64,000 bases of DNA, taken from the NCBI RefSeq assembly GCF_916715725.1, contig NZ_CAKAPD010000001.1:372001-436000 (forward strand), read 5' to 3'. Origin of the DNA: an uncultured Rothia sp. Its GTDB lineage: Bacteria > Actinomycetota > Actinomycetes > Actinomycetales > Micrococcaceae. Both the position numbers and the translations under genes were made by a program. Below, piece after piece: positions 8,800-16,960 of this stretch. Position 1 is the stretch's first letter; every line of letters begins with the position of its first letter. Below the pieces are notes generated by a model. It saw only the letters and a list, made by a program, of their open reading frames with translations, ran no database searches and was not told the DNA's origin.

Positions 8800-8842
8800 C
8801 CCTGACAGGCGCCTCAGCGAATAGCCGCGGTTTCTGTCAGGG
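8800..8842. terminator. Hairpin between plsC and gpsA
   Basis: The inverted repeat ccctgacag / ctgtcaggg spans 43 bp between the plsC stop and the gpsA start. There is no strong T-run, so it may be a weak terminator or a processing/stability hairpin rather than a full stop. Confidence 0.45.
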
Positions 8843-8868
8843 CCTCTACGATTTTCCCAGCTGGGATG

Positions 8869-9726
8869 CTACTTTTCGTCCGGTTCGCCAAGCGCGCCAC
8901 CAACCGGACCCGAGGGGGTGCCGGGGGCTTCGCGACGCTTAGTGCGCGGGTTCCAACGGCCCTCCGGAGCCTTCTCGCCGCGGATCTTCTCCAGCTCGGC
9001 GGTGATAGCGTCCAGCATTGCGTCGGTGACCACGCCCAGCTCGGTGCGGGTGTGCTTAGCCTCGGGGCTGGAGTCCTCAACGAGGGAGGCAATGTCCAGC
9101 GCCTTGCCGACCTTCACGCGAACGGTCTTGCGCGGGAACAGCGAAATCTTACGCTTCTCCTTGATGCGGCCGTCCTCGCCGGCCTCGTCCACGTAACCGA
9201 GAATCTGCTCGTCACCCCAGTGCGCCACCGGGAAGACGGGTGCGCCGGTCGCAAGAGCCAGGCGAGCCGCACCGGTACGCGCCTGCATGGGCCACAGCTG
9301 CGGATCGTGGGTGGTGGTGCCCTCCGGGAAAATCACGACGGCACCGCCAGCCTCAACAATCTTGCGGGCAGTAATCAGGGACTTACGCGCATCCACCGAA
9401 CCGCGAACCACGGGAATATGCGCGAGCTTGCGCATAATGTAGCCGAGCACGGGGGCGCGGAAGAGCGAATCCTTCGCCAAGAAGCGCGGCAGGGCGCCCT
9501 CAACGAAAGCAGGGAAAGCCACGGTCACCGGGTCAAGCTCGGTGGTGTGGTTAGCCACGATAATGTACCCGCCGCTCTTGGGCAGGTTCTCACGGCCGGT
9601 AATCTCAACGCGCGCGATGAGCTTGTACAGCCCGCGCGCAGCGTTACCGAGCACCTTGTACAGAGCATCACCGGAGGCGGTGGGCTCAATCTCCGGCAGA
9701 GCCTGCTTTCCCTGCTGTCCGCTCAC
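8869..9726 (-). CDS. plsC: 1-acyl-sn-glycerol-3-phosphate acyltransferase (PlsC family)
   Basis: This 285-residue membrane-associated acyltransferase makes phosphatidic acid from lysophosphatidic acid. It carries the HX4D catalytic motif in VANHTTELDP (~60) and the glycerol-phosphate binding FPEGTTT (~135). IPVVRGSVDARK and APVFPVAHWG complete the LPLAT blocks. The C-terminal 40 residues are basic and Pro/Gly-rich. The GTG start shares its G with the murA TAG stop, a one-base overlap that suggests coupled translation. The family is broad, so another lysophospholipid acceptor is possible. Confidence 0.9.
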   Translation of the reverse strand: MSGQQGKQALPEIEPTASGDALYKVLGNAARGLYKLIARVEITGRENLPKSGGYIIVANHTTELDPVTVAFPAFVEGALPRFLAKDSLFRAPVLGYIMRKLAHIPVVRGSVDARKSLITARKIVEAGGAVVIFPEGTTTHDPQLWPMQARTGAARLALATGAPVFPVAHWGDEQILGYVDEAGEDGRIKEKRKISLFPRKTVRVKVGKALDIASLVEDSSPEAKHTRTELGVVTDAMLDAITAELEKIRGEKAPEGRWNPRTKRREAPGTPSGPVGGALGEPDEK

Positions 9727-11159
9727 TAGTCCTGAACCTCAACTTCCTCGGGCTCAACAACAACGATTGCTGCATCGGGCTTGGGAGCCTTCGATGCCTT
9801 GCGTGCCAGCACCTCAAAGTTGGCACCCAGGCCCTTGAGCTTCTCCTCGAAGTTCTCGTAGCCGCGAGCAATCAGCTCAACACCGCTCACGTGAGAGGTG
9901 CCCTTAGCAGCCAGAGCAGCAATGATGTGGGAGAAGCCGCCGCGCAGGTCCGGAACCTCAATGTCGGCACCGGTCAGCGGGGTGGGGCCAGAAATAATAG
10001 CGGAGTGGCCGTAGCCCTTACCCTCGAAACGGCAGGGTGCGCCGCCCACGCAGTCACGCATAACGACAATATCTGCACCCATCTGCTTCAGGGCGTTGGT
10101 GAAGCCGAAACGCTCCTCGTACACGGTCTCGTGCACGATGGACGCACCCTTAGCCTGGGTCAGCGCCACCACGAGGGGCTGCTGCCAGTCGGTCATGAAG
10201 CCGGGGTGCACGTTGGTCTCAAAGACGATGGGCTTCAGCTGAGCACCGGGGGTGCGCTGAGCCGGGTGGGTGAAGCGAATACCCTCGGCGGTCACCTCGT
10301 ACAGGCCGCCCATCTTGCGGAACTGGTTCAGGAACGCGGTCATATCCTTCTGCGCTGCACCGCGAACGAAAATGTCGCCGCCGGTAGCCAGCGCCGCAGA
10401 AGCCCAGGAAGCGGACTCGTTGCGGTCGGGCAGGGACGCGTGATCGTAGCCGGTCAGCTCATCCACGCCCTCAATGACGATGGTGCGGTCCTCGTTAATG
10501 AAGATGATTGCGCCCATCTTCTGCAGAACAGCAATCAGGTCAATAATTTCGGGCTCAATCGCAGCGTTACGCAGGATGGTCTTACCCTTAGCGCGGACAC
10601 CGGTGAGCAGAACCTGCTCGGTAGCACCCACGGAGGGGTAGTTCAGCACAATCTCTGCACCCTTCAGACCCTCTTCGGGAACAATCAGGGTGGTGCCGGT
10701 TTCGTCGTCCTTCTCAACGACCGCACCGAACTTGCGCAGTGCAGACATGTGGTAGTCAATGGGTCGGTCACCGATCTTGCAGCCACCCAGGTTGGGGATG
10801 CGCGCGGTACCGAGAGTGTGCAGCAGCGGGCCCACCATCAGAATCGGGATGCGAGAGTTACCGCCGAAGAGCTGAATCTCCTCTGCGTTCTTTGCAGCGG
10901 TGGTTGCGTCCTGCGCGGGGTTGAGGGTGAGAACACCGGCTTCACGGTCGTAGTCGACCTTCGCACCGTGCAGCTCCACGAGGGTGGTAACGATTTCAAC
11001 ATCGCTCAGGTCAGGAACGTTACGCAGGGTCGAGGGAGTCGAACCGTGCAGTGCTGCGACCATAGCCTTGGGCACCAGGTTCTTGGCGCCTCGAACGTGA
11101 ACCTCACCAACGAGCGGAGTGCCACCTTCAATGCGAAGCTTGCTGATGTTCTCAGTCAT
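9726..11159 (-). CDS. murA: UDP-N-acetylglucosamine 1-carboxyvinyltransferase
   Basis: MurA transfers enolpyruvate from PEP to UDP-GlcNAc, the committed step of peptidoglycan synthesis. Visible features are RGAKNLVPKAMVAAL (~25, the conserved KN motif), the sugar-binding GGCKIGDRPIDYH (~125), VGATEQVLLTGV (~175), the domain-crossover region around TDWQQPLVVALTQAKG (~325) and EVPDLRGGFSHIIAALAA near 410. In the catalytic loop the equivalent of E. coli Cys115 falls in LGGCKIG, so the fosfomycin-target cysteine appears present. The 477-residue product has a tail of about 40 residues rich in Ala, Pro and Glu (IVVVEPEEVEVQD) beyond the usual 420-430. Confidence 0.95.
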   Translation of the reverse strand: MTENISKLRIEGGTPLVGEVHVRGAKNLVPKAMVAALHGSTPSTLRNVPDLSDVEIVTTLVELHGAKVDYDREAGVLTLNPAQDATTAAKNAEEIQLFGGNSRIPILMVGPLLHTLGTARIPNLGGCKIGDRPIDYHMSALRKFGAVVEKDDETGTTLIVPEEGLKGAEIVLNYPSVGATEQVLLTGVRAKGKTILRNAAIEPEIIDLIAVLQKMGAIIFINEDRTIVIEGVDELTGYDHASLPDRNESASWASAALATGGDIFVRGAAQKDMTAFLNQFRKMGGLYEVTAEGIRFTHPAQRTPGAQLKPIVFETNVHPGFMTDWQQPLVVALTQAKGASIVHETVYEERFGFTNALKQMGADIVVMRDCVGGAPCRFEGKGYGHSAIISGPTPLTGADIEVPDLRGGFSHIIAALAAKGTSHVSGVELIARGYENFEEKLKGLGANFEVLARKASKAPKPDAAIVVVEPEEVEVQD

Positions 11160-11848
11160 TAAAAATCCTTTGTGGAGTCGGCTGGTTTACGCCGAACTTT
11201 AACAGTGTGCCGATACGCCGCGTTCTGTCGTGCCGCGCCCCTGCCGGTAGCAGGGCGAAACGGGCGCATATATTCATCATTATTCTAAGCCCTGCGTAAA
11301 GGTGCTCCAAACACTGAAGAGCCTTTGGAACTCGCGACTAGGATTTTGCTCTGATGCGTATGTGAAAAACCGGTCTGAACCCTCAGATTCAGAGCCGGAA
11401 AAAACAAAAAGATACACAAATATTCACACTAATGCAAACATTTTTAGGTTCTTCACCGAAATTTGACGCTAGTTTCGTCTTTTTGACGCACGAATTTGAA
11501 CTTGAGAGCAACCTCACCCCTACAATAACGTGCACACTCGTGCCCACTGAGCGGCGCCTCCACTCTCAAGGAGAAGCCAACCAGCTCTCAACTGCGGCAT
11601 CGGCGCCGGCGTTGCCGTTGCTCCACGCAGTACGGCGCCACACGGCAGGGAACGGGCGTGCAAACACTGCATACAACCTTGCGATGACGCCCAACTAAAA
11701 CGGTTCGGCTTCCTGATTCACTTCAACTTCAAAAATTCACTTCAACATTACCGTAAATATTCGAAAGTCAACCGAAAACCACGGCGCATCGCAACCAACC
11801 ACAGGTTACTTCGCGGCTGCATCCGCGAATTACCGGAGGACCCCAAAA
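11160..11848. other. Intergenic region between divergent murA and the Tat protein gene
   Basis: About 690 bp, AT-richer than its flanks, separating divergent genes, so it should hold both promoters. I see no tRNA, no clear terminator and no credible gene. One plus-strand frame (11432-11698) lacks a ribosome site and resembles no known protein. Confidence 0.5.
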
Positions 11849-13300
11849 ATGACACATCACAACACTGCATCACGCATTTCGCGCCGTCGCCTCGTACAGG
11901 GCGCTGCATGGAGTGCCCCCGTCATCCTCGCCAGCGCAACCGTCCCCGCATGGGCGGCAAGCGGCGAGCCCACCTGCTCCCCCGCCCTGACTCTCAAGCC
12001 CACCGCAACCGGCTACGACGACAAGGCAGGCGCATACACCGAATGGCTCGTCCCCGAAGGCGTTGGACGAGTCCGCTTCGACCTTGTAGGCGGTGCCGGC
12101 GGTGCAGCAACCTCCTTCACCCCCCGCTACCTGACCGAGGTCACGAACGCCTCCCTGGCTGGCGGCGGTGCCGGTGCACAGCTCAGCGGCGTTCTGGCGG
12201 TCAAGTCCGGCGATATCCTGCGCGTCTGGGCGGGTAACGGCGGCGTCGGCTCTGCATCCGGCGCGAACCCCGCACTCGGCGGCGAAGGCTACGCTGCAGG
12301 CGGCGACTCCACCGGCTCCAGCACCGCAACCGGCAGTGCGCAGGTAGTGGGCACCGACAGCGGCTACGTGTACGGCGCGTCCGGCGGCGGTTCCTCCGCG
12401 GTCGAGCTCGTTCGTGACGGCTCAGTCACCGTCGTAGCCGTGGCAGGCGCGGGCGGCGGCGGTGCACAGCTGGGCACCCTCACCACCCACCAGCACATCT
12501 TCGACACCCAGCCCAAGGATCAGCTGAACCCGGCACTGCGTATCGCCATGGAACACAGTGATGCCAACAGCACCGCGGGCGGTAGCGCAGGCGGCGACCT
12601 GGGCACCGACAACACCGGTCAGGGTGGCATGCTCGTGGCAAGCCCCTACCAGGAGTTCAAGCCCCTCGACGAGGACGACAAGCCCCTCGACATGCGCTTC
12701 ATGGTCACCGGCGGTACCGCCGGCCGCTCCGGCGTGGCGGGCACCCTCGGCGAGGCAATGATCGGCATCCTCGACGAGAACAACGAGCTGAAGCTCATGC
12801 CCATGTCTACCTCCTGGTTTGAGTCGTACGATTTCCCGCGCTACTACCTCTACGGGGGCGACTCCGTGCATGAGGGAGAAAAGGGCACCGGCGGTGCGAA
12901 CGCAACCGGCTCTTACCGCGGTAAGGGCGGCTCGGGCGCACTGCTTTCCCGAACCCAGGGCAAGCTCTCCCTCACCTCCGTAGCATCCGGTGGTGGCGCC
13001 GGCTACGGCGGCGGCGGCGCAGGCCTGAACATCTGGACCGTTGGCTCATACTACGAGGGCGTTTTCGGCCGCCAGGTGCAGTTTGAGAACGAAGGCAACA
13101 TCTACTCGCTCAGCGCCCTGAGCAGCGGCGGCGGCGCGGGCGGCAGCTACATTAACCACGAGGTGGTTTCTGACTTCGCTCTTGCCACCGCGCAGAACGC
13201 AAACCCGACCGCGGGCGTGCGCTCCCCCGGTTCGGCGGCACTGTACAGCTGCACCGAGAACGCAACCCTGAACACCCCCATCACTGAGGGTGCACTCTAG
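11849..13300 (+). CDS. Tat-exported glycine-rich surface/secreted protein
   Basis: The ATG lies after GGAGGACCCC. The N-terminus has a twin-arginine signal (SRRRLVQGAAW, hydrophobic core, cleavage near AWA-ASG at about residue 36). The 483-residue mature protein is rich in Gly, Ala and Ser with clusters such as LVGGAGGAA, LAGGGAGAQL, AGAGGGGAQL and SGGGAGYGGGGAG. It recalls glycine-rich proteins whose beta-strands alternate with Gly loops. Two conserved-looking Cys (about residues 42 and 467) flank the whole domain and could form a disulfide. There is no wall-sorting signal or membrane anchor, so it is probably secreted or loosely wall-bound. The Tat route suggests folding before export. Function unknown. 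Confidence 0.8.
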   Translation: MTHHNTASRISRRRLVQGAAWSAPVILASATVPAWAASGEPTCSPALTLKPTATGYDDKAGAYTEWLVPEGVGRVRFDLVGGAGGAATSFTPRYLTEVTNASLAGGGAGAQLSGVLAVKSGDILRVWAGNGGVGSASGANPALGGEGYAAGGDSTGSSTATGSAQVVGTDSGYVYGASGGGSSAVELVRDGSVTVVAVAGAGGGGAQLGTLTTHQHIFDTQPKDQLNPALRIAMEHSDANSTAGGSAGGDLGTDNTGQGGMLVASPYQEFKPLDEDDKPLDMRFMVTGGTAGRSGVAGTLGEAMIGILDENNELKLMPMSTSWFESYDFPRYYLYGGDSVHEGEKGTGGANATGSYRGKGGSGALLSRTQGKLSLTSVASGGGAGYGGGGAGLNIWTVGSYYEGVFGRQVQFENEGNIYSLSALSSGGGAGGSYINHEVVSDFALATAQNANPTAGVRSPGSAALYSCTENATLNTPITEGAL

Positions 13301-13310
13301 ATAGTCAATG

Positions 13311-13352
13311 AATGCGCCTCCCCGGAAGAATACTCCGGGGAGGCGCATTTAT
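13311..13352 (+). terminator. Terminator of the Tat glycine-rich gene
   Basis: A near-perfect inverted repeat (aatgcgcctccccgga / tccggggaggcgcatt) runs into ttatatat, starting 11 bp after the stop codon. Confidence 0.85.
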
Positions 13353-13396
13353 ATATGTGCCAAGGTTCTGGGCACAAAATAGCTCAGGATAGCAGA

Positions 13397-13441
13397 AAAG
13401 CTCGAAGGAGGCGACTGATTCAGTCACCGCCTTCGAGCTTT
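13397..13441 (-). terminator. Terminator of leuD (possibly bidirectional)
   Basis: The inverted repeat aaagctcgaaggaggcgactga / tcagtcaccgccttcgagcttt has one bulge. T-rich flanks are present on both sides, so it can end leuCD transcription on the minus strand and back up the plus-strand terminator. Confidence 0.8.
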
Positions 13442-13490
13442 ATCTAGAGATGTCTAGGGCTTAGAGCGCTCGGCTTAGAGCTCCCCCTAT

Positions 13491-14084
13491 TTAGAGTTCC
13501 TGAGTACGGGGCATCCAGGAGGGACGCTTCGCCTCGTACGCCTCGATAGCTTCGAGGTTCTGCAGGGTCAGACCGATGTCGTCCAGACCCTCCATGAGGC
13601 GCCAGCGCACGTAGTCGTCAATCTCGAAGGGAACGACCAGCGCACCCACGGTCACGGTCTTGGACTCCAGGTCAACGGTGATTTCGGTGCCGGGCTCGTG
13701 CTCCAGAGCCTTCCAAATCAGCTCGATGTCGTCCTGTGCGACCTGTGCGGTCACCAGGCCCTGCTTACCCGAGTTGCCGCGGAAAATATCGGCAAAACGA
13801 GCGGAGATAACGACCTTGAAACCGTAGTCGCGCAGCGCCCACACCGCGTGCTCACGGGAAGAACCGGTACCGAAGTCCGGGCCCGCAACCAGCACGCTAC
13901 CGTGCTTGTAAGGCTCCTGGTTCAGGATGAACTCGGGGTCCTTACGCCAGTTAGCGAAGAGGGCATCATCAAAGCCGGTCTTGGTCACTCGCTTGAGGTA
14001 GACGGCGGGAATGATCTGGTCGGTGTCAACATTCGAAGAACGCAGCGGCACGCCAATGCCGGTGTACTTAATAATGGGTTCCAT
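13491..14084 (-). CDS. leuD: 3-isopropylmalate dehydratase small subunit
   Basis: LeuD pairs with LeuC to isomerise 2- to 3-isopropylmalate in leucine synthesis. The 197-residue protein shows the family blocks VDTDQIIPAVYLKRV (~20), VAGPDFGTGSSREHAVWAL (~67) and RGNSGKQGLVTAQV (~105). It starts with ATG at 14084, 26 bp after leuC, so the two form an operon. The size is normal for the bacterial swivel subunit. Confidence 0.97.
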   Translation of the reverse strand: MEPIIKYTGIGVPLRSSNVDTDQIIPAVYLKRVTKTGFDDALFANWRKDPEFILNQEPYKHGSVLVAGPDFGTGSSREHAVWALRDYGFKVVISARFADIFRGNSGKQGLVTAQVAQDDIELIWKALEHEPGTEITVDLESKTVTVGALVVPFEIDDYVRWRLMEGLDDIGLTLQNLEAIEAYEAKRPSWMPRTQEL

Positions 14085-14110
14085 AATGGCTCCTTAGCTA
14101 TAGCGGCGTG

Positions 14111-15553
14111 CTAGGCCACGACGTCGGACGGGGCGGACAGGGTACCGCGCACAGCGGTTGCGGCGGCAACCACCGGGGAGACCAGGTGGGTGCGGCCACC
14201 CTTACCCTGGCGGCCCTCAAAGTTACGGTTCGAGGTGGAGGCGCAACGCTCACCGGGTGCCAGCTGGTCGGGGTTCATGCCCAGGCACATGGAGCATCCG
14301 GCGAAGCGCCAGTCGGCGCCGAAGTCCTTGAAGACCTTGTCCAGGCCTTCTGCTTCTGCCTGCGCGCGGACCTTCTGGGAGCCGGGCACGACCATCATGC
14401 GTACGTTCTCGGCGATGGTGCGGCCGCGCACGATGTCTGCTGCGGCGCGCAGGTCCTCAATGCGGGAGTTGGTGCAGGAGCCCAGGAAGACGACATCCAC
14501 GGGGATTTCCTTCATGGGGGTTCCCGCCTTCAAATCCATGTATTCGAGGGCGCGTTCTGCTGCGACCTTGTCGTTCTCGTCCTCGAAGTCGTCCGGGGAG
14601 GGAACGGCGTGGCTCAGCGGCACACCCTGACCGGGGTTGGTACCCCAGGTGACGAAGGGTTCGAGCTCGTCAGCGTTGATGAAGATTTCCTTGTCGAAGA
14701 CGGCGCCTTCATCGGTGGGCAGGCTCTTCCAGTACTCGACCGCCTTGTCCCACTCTTCGCCCTTGGGCGCGTGCTGGCGGCCCTTGATGTACTCGAAGGT
14801 GGTCTCGTCGGGGGCGACCATGCCGGCGCGTGCGCCCGCCTCAATGGACATGTTGCACATGGTCATACGACCCTCCATGGAGAGGGAGCGGATCGCGGAG
14901 CCGCGGTATTCGAGCACGTAGCCCTGACCGCCACCGGTGCCAATCTGCGCGATGACGGCGAGGATGATGTCCTTAGCGGTCACGCCGGGCTTGAGGGTGC
15001 CTTCAACGTTGATTGCCATGGTCTTGAAGCGTGCCAGGGGCAGGGTCTGGGTCGCCATGACGTGCTCCACCTCGGAGGTGCCGATGCCGAACGCGAGAGC
15101 GCCGAACGCACCGTGGGTGGAGGTGTGGGAGTCGCCGCAGACGATGGTCATGCCGGGCATGGTCAGACCGAGCTGCGGGCCAACCACGTGCACGATGCCC
15201 TGTTCCTCGTCGCCGAGGGAGTGGATGCGCACGCCGAATTCCTTGGCGTTGCGGCGCAGGGTCTCGATCTGGGTGCGGCTGGTCAGGTCGGCGATGGTGC
15301 CGAAGATGTTGTCGGTGGGGGTGTTGTGGTCCTCGGTGGCGATGGTCAGGTCGAGGCGGCGCAGGGGGCGGTTCTCGATGCGCAGACCTTCGAATGCCTG
15401 GGGCGAGGTCACTTCGTGCAGTAGCTGCAGGTCAATGTAGAGCAGGTCGGGCTTGCCGTTTTCACCGGGGACGACGACGTGTGCGTCCCAGACTTTTTCT
15501 GCCAGGGTGCGCGGACGGGTGCCCGCGGTGGTTGCGTTCTGTTCGCTAGTCAT
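14111..15553 (-). CDS. leuC: 3-isopropylmalate dehydratase large subunit
   Basis: LeuC is the aconitase-family subunit that carries the [4Fe-4S] cluster. Visible are VVCGDSHTSTHGAFGALAFGIG (around residue 140), the cluster cysteine in VFLGSCTNSRIEDLR (~355) and the pair in FAGCSMCLGMNPDQL (~415), followed by the STSNRNFEGRQGKGG active-site block. The ATG at 15553 follows AGGAGAAAGC and gives 480 residues, the usual length; an upstream in-frame start at 15685 would add a non-conserved leader. It faces away from the IclR-type regulator. Confidence 0.97.
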   Translation of the reverse strand: MTSEQNATTAGTRPRTLAEKVWDAHVVVPGENGKPDLLYIDLQLLHEVTSPQAFEGLRIENRPLRRLDLTIATEDHNTPTDNIFGTIADLTSRTQIETLRRNAKEFGVRIHSLGDEEQGIVHVVGPQLGLTMPGMTIVCGDSHTSTHGAFGALAFGIGTSEVEHVMATQTLPLARFKTMAINVEGTLKPGVTAKDIILAVIAQIGTGGGQGYVLEYRGSAIRSLSMEGRMTMCNMSIEAGARAGMVAPDETTFEYIKGRQHAPKGEEWDKAVEYWKSLPTDEGAVFDKEIFINADELEPFVTWGTNPGQGVPLSHAVPSPDDFEDENDKVAAERALEYMDLKAGTPMKEIPVDVVFLGSCTNSRIEDLRAAADIVRGRTIAENVRMMVVPGSQKVRAQAEAEGLDKVFKDFGADWRFAGCSMCLGMNPDQLAPGERCASTSNRNFEGRQGKGGRTHLVSPVVAAATAVRGTLSAPSDVVA

Positions 15554-15741
15554 GCTTTCTCCTGCTTGATGCGTTCCTACGGTGGATGCGTTCGGTGTGA
15601 TGCGTGCCGCTGGTTTGCGGATTGAGGGGCGGATTATGTACCCGATGGGACCCTCAAACCGGTATTTCCCTGCGGCGTGTCGCACATTTTTTCACGGATT
15701 CTTAGCCTGTGAGACGGCCTAGAAACACCCCGAACCAGCGA

Positions 15742-15847
15742 GTGTTTTTATGTGGGTTTACTCTATGACTCCAGGGTAATTTTGCGGGATTATCCGCATT
15801 TTTCTGCGACTTTTCGCATATTTTCACCCATAAACCCACATAAACAC
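15742..15847. promoter_or_regulatory. Long inverted repeat in the leuC/regulator intergenic region
   Basis: Left arm 15742-15760 (gtgtttttatgtgggttta) and right arm 15831-15847 (taaacccacataaacac) are reverse complements apart from two extra T. They are separated by 70 bp of AT-rich DNA that contains several tgcgg/ccgca and tcgca motifs. The position, between divergent leuC and an IclR regulator, suggests paired operator half-sites, or a stem that closes an attenuator in the leuC leader. Which protein binds is not shown by the sequence. Confidence 0.55.
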
Positions 15848-15962
15848 TTATTATGAAAAGCTCATAATTTATCCCGTAGGGGGTGATTCCATCTTCAGCT
15901 CTGCACCCAAAAGAGTCCATGAAGTCCGGGGTATCTTTCATATTCTGAGATAGAATATAAGA

Positions 15963-16859
15963 ATGACTCCTTCCGCCTCACGTTTTAACGCACACGGAAT
16001 GCGTCACCCCAACGCATCCACACACCACAACGCACCGGTTGTCGACCCCGTCAAGCCGCCCGAACACATGGCCGCCGACGAGCAGATGGTAGAGGTACAC
16101 TCCCACGGCTCCTCCGGCGTTGGCGTGCTCGACAAGGCAACCCTCATTCTTGATTGCCTCGAGGCAGGCCCCGTATCCCTGGGCGACCTCGTCAAGGCAA
16201 CCGGCCTGGCACGACCCACCGCGCACCGCCTCGCCGTGGCACTGGCACATCACCGCCTCGTAGCCCGCGACGTGCAGGGACGCTTCATGCTCGGCCCCCG
16301 TCTGACCGAACTCGCCTCCGCCACCATTTCTGATGAGCTCATCACCGTGGCCGACCCGATTCTGCAGAAGCTCAGCCTCGAAGCTGACGAGTCCACCCAG
16401 CTGTACCGCCGCCAGGGCGACTGGCGCGTGTGCGCGGCGACCGCTCCGCGCCCCTCCGGCATGCACGAATCTATTCCGGTCGGTACCCAGCTGTCCATGC
16501 AGGCTGGTTCCGCTGCCCAGGTTCTGCTCGCGTGGGAAGACCAAAATCGCATTGTTGAAGGTCTGCGCGATGCGCACTTCAGCGCCGCCATGCTCGCGGC
16601 TGTGCGCCGCATCGGCTGGGCGCAGTCCGTGGGTGAGCGCGAGCGCGGTACCGCCTCGGTTTCTGCTCCGGTGCGTGCCCCCGGCGGCAAGGTCATTGCG
16701 GCTGTGTCCATTTCGGGCCCGATTGACCGCATGACCCGCCAGCCGAACCGCAACTACCCCGAGCTGGTCGTTAAGGCTGCTCAGGCGATTACGGACGGTC
16801 TGCGTGAGCTTGCGGCGTCTCAGCAGGCGCCGTGCGCTGAGGCTTCTGACGAAGACTAA
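15963..16859 (+). CDS. IclR-family transcriptional regulator, LtbR-like
   Basis: The 298-residue protein has an extra N-terminal segment of about 55 residues, then an IclR winged helix-turn-helix (about 58-118: LGDLVKATGLARPTAHRLAVAL, then RFMLGPRLTELAS) and a GAF-like effector domain ending VSISGPIDRM. Divergence from leuCD matches the position of LtbR in corynebacteria, an IclR regulator that represses leucine and tryptophan synthesis; orthology is inferred from position and fold. TAGAAT at 15951-15956 lies seven bases before the ATG, and no ribosome site is present, so the mRNA may be leaderless. An alternative start is ATG 16068. Confidence 0.85.
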   Translation: MTPSASRFNAHGMRHPNASTHHNAPVVDPVKPPEHMAADEQMVEVHSHGSSGVGVLDKATLILDCLEAGPVSLGDLVKATGLARPTAHRLAVALAHHRLVARDVQGRFMLGPRLTELASATISDELITVADPILQKLSLEADESTQLYRRQGDWRVCAATAPRPSGMHESIPVGTQLSMQAGSAAQVLLAWEDQNRIVEGLRDAHFSAAMLAAVRRIGWAQSVGERERGTASVSAPVRAPGGKVIAAVSISGPIDRMTRQPNRNYPELVVKAAQAITDGLRELAASQQAPCAEASDED

Positions 16860-16884
16860 GCTTCAGTAGCGTATAGATTTAATG

Positions 16885-16928
16885 GAAGAATCCCTCCCCG
16901 CCTCGATTGAGGTGGGGAGGGATTCTTC
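16885..16928. terminator. Hairpin between convergent regulator and GTPase genes
   Basis: The perfect arms gaagaatccctcccc / ggggagggattcttc close a 14-base loop between two converging genes. T-runs are weak on both sides, but position and stem strength fit a bidirectional terminator. Confidence 0.75.
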
Positions 16929-16960
16929 TGTGCGCGCTTTGAGTCTGCCGGACGGTTCGG

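Noticed and set aside
7252..8805. A 517-codon plus-strand frame across gpsA
   Set aside because: Antisense to gpsA; His/Arg/Gln-rich and without similarity.
11432..11698. An 88-codon frame between murA and the Tat protein gene
   Set aside because: No ribosome site, uneven codon use and no recognisable feature.
15702..15941. A 79-codon minus-strand frame in the leuC/IclR gap
   Set aside because: It overlaps the inverted repeat and likely promoters, and has no ribosome site.
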